Source: Runella zeae DSM 19591
Lineage (GTDB): Bacteria; Bacteroidota; Bacteroidia; Cytophagales; Spirosomataceae
Direction: 5' to 3'
DNA: 64,000 nt
Assembly: GCF_000423565.1 (NCBI RefSeq)
Contig: NZ_AUIF01000033.1
Coordinates: 78,679 to 142,678 of the forward strand
Below the pieces are notes generated by a model. The model had not been told where the DNA came from, did not search any database, and saw only the letters and a list, made by a program, of their open reading frames with translations. Of the stretch, positions 46,045 to 54,797 are shown piece after piece (the stretch's first letter is position 1; each line of letters begins with the position of its first letter). A program made the translations under genes and the position numbers.

Positions 46045-47213
46045 TTTGTCTTTTTCCTCAACTTCATCAATGCTTCCACATAGTAATAATCAGCATAATT
46101 GATAGAGGCATCTACCTCAGTGCCATTGGGGTGATGCCCTGTTGAATGCAAGAGAATCGCGCTGTTTTTGTCTCCACTTTGGTAACGTGGCGTTGACAAT
46201 TCAGCTAACATTGCTTTGGCTTTGTCGAAATACAGCTTTTTCTTTGCTGGGTCTTTGACAAATTTTGATAAATCAATCAAAGCCGATGCCGTTACTGCCG
46301 CCGCCGATGCATCGCGAGGAGCATTTGGAATTTTAGGGTCATTAAAATCCCAATAAGGTATCAAATCTGCGGGCAAGTTTTTCAAATAAACATCGGTTAC
46401 TTTCTGCGCAAAGTCCAGAAATTCAGGCTTCTTGGTTTCTTTGAAACACATTGTGAAACCGTAAATAGCCCACGATTGGCCACGTGCCCACATACTGTTG
46501 TCGGCATAGCCTTGGTGGGTGACGGCTTTGGTGCGTTTGCCCGTGAGTGTGTCATACACAACTACGTGGTAGGACGTATAATCAGGACGAAAATGGTTGT
46601 GCATCGTGGTTTCGGCGTGCTTGACTGCGATGTCGTACAATTTTTTATTTCCCCCGTTTTTGGACGCCCAAAAGAGCAATTCCAAATTAATCATGTTGTC
46701 AATGATGGTATTGTGCCCACCAAACTTTTTTACTTCACGCGGCCACGATAAAATTGTTCCCACTTTGGGGTTATACAAGGTTGCCAATACATCCGCCGTT
46801 TTTAAAATCACTTTTTTGTATTCGGGATTTTTCGTGATTCGGTAGCCATTTCCGAAGCTGCAAAAAATTTGAAAGCCCAAGTCGTGGTCAAAGGCAGGTT
46901 CGTTGGAAAGTGGAGTCAGTAATCGTGAGAAACGGTCTGCTTCTATCTTGAGTTTGGGGTCATGGTTATATTCGTACAAATACCACAGTGTGCCAGGCCA
47001 AAAACCGCTTGTCCAGTCACGAAAATTCACAAATCGCCATTGGGTGGAGCTATGATTGATATTTCGGGGAATATCTTTGGTATTGTCAGGAATGAGTGTG
47101 AGGGTTTTTTCGACTTGTTTGGCAGAATAGTCTAAACTTTTGTTGATAAAAGCTTGAGCCCATAGTTTGTTTGACAAAACCGTTATCAACAGGATATTAA
47201 GCAGAAATTTCAT
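46041..47213 (-). CDS. GH88 unsaturated glucuronyl hydrolase
   Basis: The ATG at 47213 begins a clear signal peptide (MKFLLNILLITVLSNKLWAQ); an in-frame start at 47267 adds an unlikely extension. 390 residues. GH88 signatures: WTSGFWPGTLWYLYEY near 55-72, FDHDLGFQIFCSFGNGYRIT near 95 with a catalytic Asp, DNMINLELLFWASKNGG near 145 with the second, then GYADNSMWARGQSWAIYGFTMC near 210. The enzyme hydrates the double bond of terminal unsaturated glucuronyl residues left by lyases. It overlaps the LacI gene and precedes the GH97 gene in the leftward operon; with the heparinase-like lyase it forms a lyase/hydrolase pair. Confidence 0.92.
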   Translation of the reverse strand: MKFLLNILLITVLSNKLWAQAFINKSLDYSAKQVEKTLTLIPDNTKDIPRNINHSSTQWRFVNFRDWTSGFWPGTLWYLYEYNHDPKLKIEADRFSRLLTPLSNEPAFDHDLGFQIFCSFGNGYRITKNPEYKKVILKTADVLATLYNPKVGTILSWPREVKKFGGHNTIIDNMINLELLFWASKNGGNKKLYDIAVKHAETTMHNHFRPDYTSYHVVVYDTLTGKRTKAVTHQGYADNSMWARGQSWAIYGFTMCFKETKKPEFLDFAQKVTDVYLKNLPADLIPYWDFNDPKIPNAPRDASAAAVTASALIDLSKFVKDPAKKKLYFDKAKAMLAELSTPRYQSGDKNSAILLHSTGHHPNGTEVDASINYADYYYVEALMKLRKKTK

Positions 47214-47295
47214 AGTGTTTGTGTTTGGAAGGTAGTGGCGACAGTCGCCGCCACTACGATTACTCACTTAATTAACCTTGATGAAAAAAAACTAA

Positions 47296-49017
47296 TTACC
47301 AACCAGGATTTTGAGTAAGGTTGGGGTTTAGCTGAATTTGCTGAGAGGGGACAGGCAACAAATAATTTTTCTCTACCCATCTACGATTACTCTCTAAGCG
47401 ATAAACACCATTTATCACTTGAGCTTTGATACCCGCCCAGCGCGTCTCGAAGGCAGTTCCTGCCCAAGTAATCCCTTCTAGTGGCATGGGGAGTTCGATT
47501 TCTGCTGTTTTCCAACGTTTAAGGTCATCTACGCGAAAGCCCTCAAAGTACAATTCAATATTTCGCTCACGACGGATTTCGGTACGCATATCCAACCCAT
47601 TGCTACTTACTAAAGCATTGCTCAATTTGGGCATAGTTTTATTTACTCGATTTCTAACGAGATTGAGTGATTTATCTAAATCAGCATCAGAAATAGCTCC
47701 ATTGCGTTCAAAAACCGCTTCAGCGTAGTTGAGATACACTTCAGCCAACCGAATAATGGGATAATCATATCCTTCTTCGTTATCGTTGAGACGTCGTTCG
47801 GTTGCCCACTTTTGGTTCCCATAACCGCTACCCGTGGCGGCGTTGTGTCGTCCTCGGGAGCTTGCTATATCAGCAGCATCTCCTCTCCAGGTAGTACGAG
47901 CGCCCGGATTTTCGTTGTCCCAGTGATATTTTCCGTCGAGCATCAAATTATAACGCATCCGATTATCGCGGTTGATAAACTCAGATGTAGTAGTGTTATA
48001 TCCCTGAAAAAGAGGAGATTTTCCAATAGGAAGACCATCTTGACAGAGGTACATATCCGCAAATTTTTTGGTTACCCAATATATATTGTTTAATGTCGAA
48101 TGCGTGATATTCATCCGAATTTGGCGAGAAGCAAAATCATAACGATTGCTCAAAATATACTCACGATTAGCAGCTTTGGTCAAGTTGGCAGGATTTGACT
48201 GCTGATTTTCAAGAATAAACAGATACTTCTGGGCTGAATCTCCCAACGCCGCCGGCGCAAACAACTGATATTCATTGCTGACAATTACCGTATTACTGGC
48301 CGCGATTGATTTATCCAGAAGGATGTTAGCACGAGTAGCATTGCCCCTAAATTTTTGCCAAGTTCCCTCAAAAAGAGTCACCCTTCCCAAAAATGCCTGA
48401 GCGGCTCCTTTACTAACACGCCCCTTATCCCCTGCTCCTATCGCACTTTCAAGTGGAAGATCTGCAATCGCGGCTTCTAAATCATTGAGAATAAAATCAA
48501 CCACTTGTTCTCGACTGTTGCGTGGTGCTTGTAATTCGGGAGATTCGGTCGAAAGCAGCTTATCGACAATCGGAACTTCACCATAAAGTTGAAGCAAATC
48601 AAAGTAAAGATAAGCCCTAAAAAACTTCGCTTCAGCCACAAAAACCTTAATATCAGCGGGTTTTGGATAAGTGACGGCTTTATCCAAAAGGTAGTTGACT
48701 GCACGAATTCTTGAATAATTCCAGTTGCCATCCGTCAATGGAATGGTATTAGAACCATTGCTAAAGGCATTACCTCCACTCACAAAAAGAAAATCGGCCC
48801 GGCGGTCTGAGTGAGGATTATCATCCAAAATAGCATTGAATGTCCGTAAATACGTGTAAAACTCATTAGCAGCTAATTTAAACTGATCGGGCGTTTGCCA
48901 AAAACCTGCATCTGAGATTTCGTTGATAGGCTTCATGTCTATCAGCGAGTTACAGCCGACACTCGCCAAAGCAAGTCCAACCGCAAAGATTCTGCAAAAA
49001 AGTGTATTTCGAGTCAT
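47296..49017 (-). CDS. SusD/RagB family glycan-binding lipoprotein
   Basis: 573 residues, lipoprotein signal ending LASVGC with cysteine about 22. SusD hallmarks: RRADFLFVSGG region, RAVNYLLDKA, EAKFFRAYLYFDLLQLYGEVPIV near 130, LAEVYLNYAEAVFERNG near 425, RRERNIELYFEGFRVDDLKRW near 490 and terminal QNPGW. The partner SusC lies 21 bases upstream. It would capture oligosaccharides at the cell surface for the GH10/GH97-linked PUL. Confidence 0.94.
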   Translation of the reverse strand: MTRNTLFCRIFAVGLALASVGCNSLIDMKPINEISDAGFWQTPDQFKLAANEFYTYLRTFNAILDDNPHSDRRADFLFVSGGNAFSNGSNTIPLTDGNWNYSRIRAVNYLLDKAVTYPKPADIKVFVAEAKFFRAYLYFDLLQLYGEVPIVDKLLSTESPELQAPRNSREQVVDFILNDLEAAIADLPLESAIGAGDKGRVSKGAAQAFLGRVTLFEGTWQKFRGNATRANILLDKSIAASNTVIVSNEYQLFAPAALGDSAQKYLFILENQQSNPANLTKAANREYILSNRYDFASRQIRMNITHSTLNNIYWVTKKFADMYLCQDGLPIGKSPLFQGYNTTTSEFINRDNRMRYNLMLDGKYHWDNENPGARTTWRGDAADIASSRGRHNAATGSGYGNQKWATERRLNDNEEGYDYPIIRLAEVYLNYAEAVFERNGAISDADLDKSLNLVRNRVNKTMPKLSNALVSSNGLDMRTEIRRERNIELYFEGFRVDDLKRWKTAEIELPMPLEGITWAGTAFETRWAGIKAQVINGVYRLESNRRWVEKNYLLPVPSQQIQLNPNLTQNPGW

Positions 49018-49038
49018 GAAAGTATGCTTTGGAAGTGA

Positions 49039-52000
49039 TTAGAAAGTAACATTCAAACCAAACGTAGAATAACGATAAAAGGGGAAACGTTGGCTAAACG
49101 TCACGATATTGTTGTTTTCGCTGTCACCATTGTTTGAAACAGTACGTGATGCTTCAGGATCCCAGCCGTCACGAATCTTTGTGATTTCCCAAAGGTCGTT
49201 TCCTGAAAAATACACTCTTACACGTTCGAGCTTAGCTTTTTTGGTAAGGTTGTTAGGCAAAGTATATCCTATCACTAAATTTTTTAAGCGGAGATATGCG
49301 CCATTTTCAGCCACCCAATCCGACGGATAATAATTGTAGTTGTTGATTGTTCCGGTAGTGGAGACCCGAGGCAAGGCCGCGTCTGCACGAGTAGGCGTCC
49401 ACCATTGATCCACAAATGCCGCATTTTGAGCTTGAAAAATCACCGCTGCAGGAATACGCCAGTTGCCGTCGCGAATGATAGTACGTTTTCCAATTCCTTG
49501 AAAAATAAAGTTCAAATCAAAGCCTTTATATTCGGCACCACCATTAAGCGAATAAGTGAGGCGCGGATTATCAGTTCCTAAGTATTTAGCATCTTCGGGA
49601 AAAGTGATTTTTCCGTCGCCGTTCAAATCCTTAAACATATTGTCACCCAAAGCCAATCGAGAGTTGGCTTGTGCTCCTACTGCACCACTTGGCATACCGA
49701 TGTTATTTCCTGTAATGAACTTACGGTAAGCCTCCAACTCTTCGTTGGTCTGTATACGTCCTGCGTATTCAAGTCCAAAATAAGACCCAATCGGATACCC
49801 TTCTACTGCAGTGTTGTAGCCTCGTGTTCCTAAACCAATGATATTTTGACCACCAAAATTGACAAGTTTGTTTTGATTGTCCGAAAGGTTTCCACCGATC
49901 CGGTACGTTAAATTACCGATTTTACCACGCCAGTTGAGTGCCAAATCCCACCCCCAAGTTCTCAAGTGGCCATTGTTTCCTTGAGGAGCACTTGCTCCCA
50001 AAACGGCAGGATAAGTGCGGTTGAGGAGCATATTTCGGTTGTTTTTGACAAAATAATCAAAACTACCCGTCAAACGATTTTGCAAAACTCCAAAATCCAA
50101 TCCAATATTTTGATTTTCTACTTTTTCCCACGTGCGGTCAAAGGCGACAAGCGTTCCGCTAGGAGCTATCCGAACTGCTGGAGCGGTACCTAAGATTGGA
50201 AATCCTGAACTCTGTTGATTGGTCGAAAACGACAAGTTTAAGAATTGGATATAATCATAAGAACCGATACCGCTTTGATTACCCAAAGCACCATACGAAG
50301 CACGTAGCTTCAGCATATCGAAAACATTGGTGTTTTTTAGGAAATTCTCTTCTGATAATACCCATCCCAGCGACACGCCATAAAACAATTTCCAGCGGTC
50401 TTCGGGGCGAAATTTCGACGAGCCATCATAGCGTAGATTAGCTTCTACCAAATATTTGTCTTTAAATGCGTAGTTGAAACGGCTAAAGTAACCAGCAATC
50501 GCGGTGTGATATTGGGCCTCACCCACCGACTTTGAGGTAGGGTCGCCAGTACTTAGGTTCAACGAAGGAGGAACACCCATTACAACATCAAACGTTTTGG
50601 CTAGAATGCGATTATACTCAAAACGTTCGTATTGCGCTCCTACCACCGCCCTGAACGAATGAGCATCCGCTAGGTTTTTATTAAATTCCAAATAGCCACT
50701 TGCAGTTACGTTTGATTCGGTTTTGGTGCCACGTTGGTAAGAAGTGCGTGCTGGAATATCCGATATTTTGGTAGTTCCGGCATAATCATACCAAGAGATG
50801 ATATTTTCCATGGTACGATAATCCGTATTCAATAAGTAATAACCCACCGAAGCAACCGCCTTGAGACTAGGCAGCAAATCATAGGTAAGTTTAAAATTTC
50901 CATTCAAGCGGGTATTGATTTCTTTGTTGTCGCCCCCGAAATTAGCAATGGCGTTGACAGCAGCATTTCCAATCCCCGACCCCCATACATAAGGAAGTCC
51001 TGTCAGTCCAAGGCCCGATGCAGGCTTGCCGGGCTGATTTCCGTTGTTTAGAATATCCCCTAAACGAGTAGGCTGAATGATGGTGTTTCGTTCGACAGAA
51101 AGATTACTTTCAAGGTTCAATTTTTTTGAAAATTGATAATCGTGAGCTAGTCGAAGGTTGTAGCGTTGATTTGAATTATTGCCAGGTTGCAGCAAACTCC
51201 CATCATCCAAAAAGCCCAATGAGATACGATACCCCGTTTTTTCTGTTCTACCTGACACGCTCAACTGGTGCTCTTGCGAATGTGCTTTTCCCCAAAGCAT
51301 ATCTTGCTCTGTTCCGTTAAAAAATGTAAAGTCCCTGACATCCGAAAATAAAGTAGCCCCTTGAAAACTCATGGCGTCGTACTGGGCTTTTGTCATCCAA
51401 TCAATGCCTTGTTGTTTGGCTGCAATGGCTACGTTGGCATAATTAAGCCAAATATCAGTGGCTGGGAAACCATCAGCCGCACGCGCTTCTTTGATTAGGG
51501 GTCCCCAACCATTGATATCTACCAGCTTAGGCAACAACCCCACATTTTTTTGTGAAAGAGCCACATTATATTCAATGCGAGGTTTACCGTTTTTGGCGCG
51601 TTTGGTCGTTATCAATACCACCCCGCCCGCTGCCCGCGAACCATAGATAGAAGCGGCGGCATCTTTTAGGAACGAGATATTTTCAATGTCGTTTGGATTA
51701 AATGAATTCAATGCGCTTACACCCGGTACCGGTAGTCCATCAACTATCACTAAGGGTTCTGTACTGTTGATAGAAGCAGCTCCTCTGATTTGAAAATTCC
51801 AACCTTCACGGCCAGGTTGTGATGAGCTACGGGTTACGGTCACGCCCGCTACTTGACCTTGTAAAGCTGCCAATGGGCTTGCTACTGGACCACGGTCTTG
51901 GAATGTTTTGGCATCTACGGTAGCTACTGAGCCAGTTAAGGTAGCTTTGCTTTGGGTTCCATATCCTACTACTACCACTTCCTGAAGGCTTTTGGGATCA

Positions 52001-52635
52001 GGGCGTAGCTGCACGGCTATTGTTTTACGATTACCTATTGATACTTCTTGTTTTTCGTAACCCAAAAAAGAAAAAACCAAAATGGCTGATTCGTCTGCTA
52101 CTGATAAAACAAACTTGCCGTTGGGGTCGGTGGTAGTGCCTCGTGTAGTATTTTTGATAGCTACACTTACCCCGGGCATCGGTTCGTTTTTTTCGTCGGT
52201 GACTGTACCCGTAATCGAAATATCGATACTCTGAGGCTCAATTTTATTTTCTGATTCTTGAAGAAAAGCTTCTGATTTGTACCGCAACAAAATTTGTGAG
52301 CCCGTAATCTCATAAGAAATACTCAGCGGTTTTAAGAGTGTTTCTAATACTTGGGCTAATGGCTGATTTTGAACATTGAGGGTGACTTTGCGGTCTGCTT
52401 TTATTTGCTGAGGACTATACACAAAACGCACCGAAGCCGCCTTACTGATTTTTCGAATCGCAAATTCAACATTCTGATTTTCAACGGCAATAGATATGCG
52501 CCGATTGAGAAGTTCCTGCGCACTACCGTTAGTTGCTAATACACAAGTACCGGCCCAAATCGACAACAGGAATTGATACAAGGAAAGACGCATGATTTTT
52601 AGGTAAACCTTTAGCGTTTTAGAACCATTTTTCAT
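49039..52635 (-). CDS. SusC/RagA TonB-dependent transporter with STN domain
   Basis: 1198 residues, complete. A long N-terminus with signal segment (ATG at 52635; ATG 52593 begins MRLSLYQFLLSIWAG) is followed by the STN signalling domain (about 44-125, ISIAVENQNVEFAIRKISK and LAQVLETLLKPLSISYEI). The carboxypeptidase-D-like domain is about 145-225, SusC box EVVVVGYGTQSKATLTGSV about 228-246, then plug and barrel ending STFGLNVTF. The STN domain means it should signal to the FecR/sigma pair encoded just upstream. The space between fecR and this gene carries the structured leader (copy B). It imports oligosaccharides released by GH10 and esterases. Confidence 0.95.
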   Translation of the reverse strand: MKNGSKTLKVYLKIMRLSLYQFLLSIWAGTCVLATNGSAQELLNRRISIAVENQNVEFAIRKISKAASVRFVYSPQQIKADRKVTLNVQNQPLAQVLETLLKPLSISYEITGSQILLRYKSEAFLQESENKIEPQSIDISITGTVTDEKNEPMPGVSVAIKNTTRGTTTDPNGKFVLSVADESAILVFSFLGYEKQEVSIGNRKTIAVQLRPDPKSLQEVVVVGYGTQSKATLTGSVATVDAKTFQDRGPVASPLAALQGQVAGVTVTRSSSQPGREGWNFQIRGAASINSTEPLVIVDGLPVPGVSALNSFNPNDIENISFLKDAAASIYGSRAAGGVVLITTKRAKNGKPRIEYNVALSQKNVGLLPKLVDINGWGPLIKEARAADGFPATDIWLNYANVAIAAKQQGIDWMTKAQYDAMSFQGATLFSDVRDFTFFNGTEQDMLWGKAHSQEHQLSVSGRTEKTGYRISLGFLDDGSLLQPGNNSNQRYNLRLAHDYQFSKKLNLESNLSVERNTIIQPTRLGDILNNGNQPGKPASGLGLTGLPYVWGSGIGNAAVNAIANFGGDNKEINTRLNGNFKLTYDLLPSLKAVASVGYYLLNTDYRTMENIISWYDYAGTTKISDIPARTSYQRGTKTESNVTASGYLEFNKNLADAHSFRAVVGAQYERFEYNRILAKTFDVVMGVPPSLNLSTGDPTSKSVGEAQYHTAIAGYFSRFNYAFKDKYLVEANLRYDGSSKFRPEDRWKLFYGVSLGWVLSEENFLKNTNVFDMLKLRASYGALGNQSGIGSYDYIQFLNLSFSTNQQSSGFPILGTAPAVRIAPSGTLVAFDRTWEKVENQNIGLDFGVLQNRLTGSFDYFVKNNRNMLLNRTYPAVLGASAPQGNNGHLRTWGWDLALNWRGKIGNLTYRIGGNLSDNQNKLVNFGGQNIIGLGTRGYNTAVEGYPIGSYFGLEYAGRIQTNEELEAYRKFITGNNIGMPSGAVGAQANSRLALGDNMFKDLNGDGKITFPEDAKYLGTDNPRLTYSLNGGAEYKGFDLNFIFQGIGKRTIIRDGNWRIPAAVIFQAQNAAFVDQWWTPTRADAALPRVSTTGTINNYNYYPSDWVAENGAYLRLKNLVIGYTLPNNLTKKAKLERVRVYFSGNDLWEITKIRDGWDPEASRTVSNNGDSENNNIVTFSQRFPFYRYSTFGLNVTF

Positions 52636-52674
52636 ACATTTGAAACGTTTTACAATTTATAAATTTTACAAAAA

Positions 52675-52769
52675 GTCCCTTGTCCGACGTCCTGTCGGAG
52701 AGCAATTAGCGTGAGAAACTATGCGGGGGACCAGTCTGAAATCGGGAACGTTGGCGCGTTTCCGATTTC
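52675..52769 (-). ncRNA. Structured leader between fecR and susC (copy B)
   Basis: On the transcript strand: first hairpin from 52769-52762 with 52745-52738 (GAAATCGG pairing, extended by ACG/CGT to 13 bp with one C-A mismatch), then a linker with GGTCCCCCGCATAGTTTC, then second hairpin TCCGAC (52699-52694) with GTCGGA (52688-52683). GTCCC of the linker (52731-52727) can pair with GGGAC (52679-52675) around the second hairpin. Copy A at 22906-22990 has the same parts in the same order; the long-range pairing changes from CCCCT/AGGGG to GTCCC/GGGAC. It ends about 39 bases before the susC start. Confidence 0.5.
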
Positions 52770-52843
52770 TTTTTTTCAAAACATTTTGGTCGGGTAGGTT
52801 TAATTCATATTCAGCGTGACATTGATAAGGGTTAAACAATTTG

Positions 52844-53953
52844 TTAGGGCAAACATCCTTTACTTTCAATCATGATCTGACCATCGTTTATTTTATAATT
52901 GGCCTCAATTGCTTTACAGATTAGGTCCAATTGTTCATAAAAATTCTCTGAAACAAATTCGGCGCTTATTTCACAGTTTTTTAGAATGCTTTTGTCATAT
53001 ACAATAGTAATTCCGTAGGTGCGAGACAACGACTCAAAAGCCTGACTCACGGGGGTATTATCAAATACGTTTGTGGGTGTAGTGTTGTTTTCGGTTTCAG
53101 GGCCGACAATAGGTTCTGGCACGCTGACGAGTGTTTTTTCAAGTTGTTCTTGCTTTCGGTCAAATACCCCCAATTGATTTGGCGTCAAAATCAGACCTGA
53201 AAGCTCAGAAGTTGGTGTTTTAGTTTCTGATTCTTTGACCGAATACACCGATACTTTCCCCGTTTTGACAATCACTTCTACTTTATCTGCTTTCTCAAAA
53301 GCTTTAACGATAAAGCTAGTTCCTAACACCTTAGTGACCACCTCATTGGCATACACCATAAAAGGTTGTTTTGGATTTTTGATTACGTCAAACAAGCCCT
53401 CTCCACTAAGATATACTTCTCGGTTTTGGGCAGCAAATTCTGCCGGATAGCTCAGCCGACTCCCCGATTGTAACTGCACCTTACTGCCATCGGGCAATTG
53501 AATCGTTTTGACAGTAGCCTCATTGTTTATGACTTCTACCAATTTGTTTCCCAACTGTTTTTTGCGAATTTCGTACGAAGCAACGGGAGATTTTTGTTGT
53601 TGATAAAATACGTACAGCAATCCAACAATCCCTACCACCAATGCCGCAGCTACTGCTTTTGCCCAGATGCTTATTCGATTAAGCAAAGGTTTAACAAAAA
53701 CAGCCTCAGAGACTCTTGATTCTGAAAGGCGGGCTAATTCTTTCCTGATTTCTTCATCCGAAATATTATCTTGGGCTTGGTGTATTTTCAAAATAAACTG
53801 ACGAGCTGCCTCCGCTTCAGAAGCCAAAAAAGGGTATTTTTTGAGCAACTCATCCCAAAAAGCACCATCCACTGTGGTATTTTTGAGTACCCACCGCCGA
53901 TAAGAATCATCCAAAATGAAGTCCGTTATTGTATAGTTTATGTAATCTTTCAT
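52844..53953 (-). CDS. FecR-family anti-sigma factor
   Basis: 369 residues. Cytoplasmic N-terminal domain (about 1-90, DFILDDSYRRWVLKNT), membrane helix about 92-112 (WAKAVAAALVVGIVGLLYVFY), FecR domain (IQLPDGSKVQLQSGSRLSYP, VYLSGEGLFDV, EVVTKVLGTSFIVKAF, VIVKTGKVSVYSV) and C-terminal STN-like/DUF4974 domain (FDNTPVSQAFESLSRTYGITIVY, ending SKGCLP). It would bind the sigma factor encoded 180 bases upstream and receive the signal from the STN domain of the susC product downstream. The leader lies between it and susC. Confidence 0.93.
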   Translation of the reverse strand: MKDYINYTITDFILDDSYRRWVLKNTTVDGAFWDELLKKYPFLASEAEAARQFILKIHQAQDNISDEEIRKELARLSESRVSEAVFVKPLLNRISIWAKAVAAALVVGIVGLLYVFYQQQKSPVASYEIRKKQLGNKLVEVINNEATVKTIQLPDGSKVQLQSGSRLSYPAEFAAQNREVYLSGEGLFDVIKNPKQPFMVYANEVVTKVLGTSFIVKAFEKADKVEVIVKTGKVSVYSVKESETKTPTSELSGLILTPNQLGVFDRKQEQLEKTLVSVPEPIVGPETENNTTPTNVFDNTPVSQAFESLSRTYGITIVYDKSILKNCEISAEFVSENFYEQLDLICKAIEANYKINDGQIMIESKGCLP

Positions 53954-54132
53954 GGATTTTATTTTGTCTTTTTCAGGTGTGCTGTATGGAAATAGTACTA
54001 ACCAAAGAGAGAATACCCTTTTTTAGAGATTTTTTTTTGAAAAAAATTTCAGTTTGTTGCTCATGAAAAGCCGACAAAATCCGCAACTAATTGACACAGA
54101 GAGATTAGGAGCAACAAAAAAAGCTTAAACGT

Positions 54133-54729
54133 TTAGGCAACATTAAGGCAAAAAAGAAGAATAAATGGTAAAAGTGGCAACAAATGTTTCATTTGATTGA
54201 GAGCGCGATAGATAAAATTGGCGACAGTTTGGCGTTCAATATCCATCACTTGCGAAATTTCTTCGTTGGACAACCCTTCGTAAAATTTCAAAAAAATGAC
54301 TTCTTGTTGACGCGCGGGCAATTGCTCTATTGCCCTACGAATCGTCTGGGCTTGTTCAGAAAGAAGCTCCGCCGCAATCAGTTCTTGTTCGATAGTGGTT
54401 TCATCCGCAAACGTTTCTTGATCCCACTCATCGGTTTCGCCCAGAGCTTTTTCTTGACGCAATTGCCGCAATAAATTATTTCTTAGTGACTTGATGAGAT
54501 ATATCGTCACATAAGGCGTATCTGTCAAATGCGCCCGCCGTTCCCAAAGTTCTAAGAATAAATCCTGAATACAATCTTTAATAAAATCTCGATTTTTGGT
54601 AAAACGAGTAGCATAGTTAAACAACAGCCGGTACCTCAATTCGGCTAATTGGTCAAATGCCTTTTCGTCCCCGGTCTTAAATCGGCTCCAAAGTTCTGCT
54701 AGAAGAGGTTCGTCGCGAGGGATTGGCAT
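54133..54729 (-). CDS. ECF-type RNA polymerase sigma factor
   Basis: 198 residues from ATG 54729. Region 2 is about 15-75 (FDQLAELRYRLLFNYATRF, FIKDCIQDLFLELWERR), region 4 about 135-185 (LPARQQEVIFLKFYEGLSNEEISQVMDIERQTVANFIYRAL), followed by a hydrophobic tail (LLPLLPFILLFCLNVA). It shows the same architecture as the sigma factor at 21079. It sits between the esterase fusion and fecR on the same strand. The likely target is the promoter of the downstream susC operon, and the FecR/SusC relay should control it. Confidence 0.92.
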   Translation of the reverse strand: MPIPRDEPLLAELWSRFKTGDEKAFDQLAELRYRLLFNYATRFTKNRDFIKDCIQDLFLELWERRAHLTDTPYVTIYLIKSLRNNLLRQLRQEKALGETDEWDQETFADETTIEQELIAAELLSEQAQTIRRAIEQLPARQQEVIFLKFYEGLSNEEISQVMDIERQTVANFIYRALNQMKHLLPLLPFILLFCLNVA

Positions 54730-54797
54730 ATTGTTTTAACTATCAGCTAGGTTACAATATTACTTCATTGATAAAATTAATTGAAATATTTATGTTC

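Noticed and set aside
52666..52869. Minus-strand ORF of 67 codons between fecR and susC
   Set aside because: It runs through both hairpins of the structured leader and overlaps the fecR end; the structure explains the sequence better than coding does.
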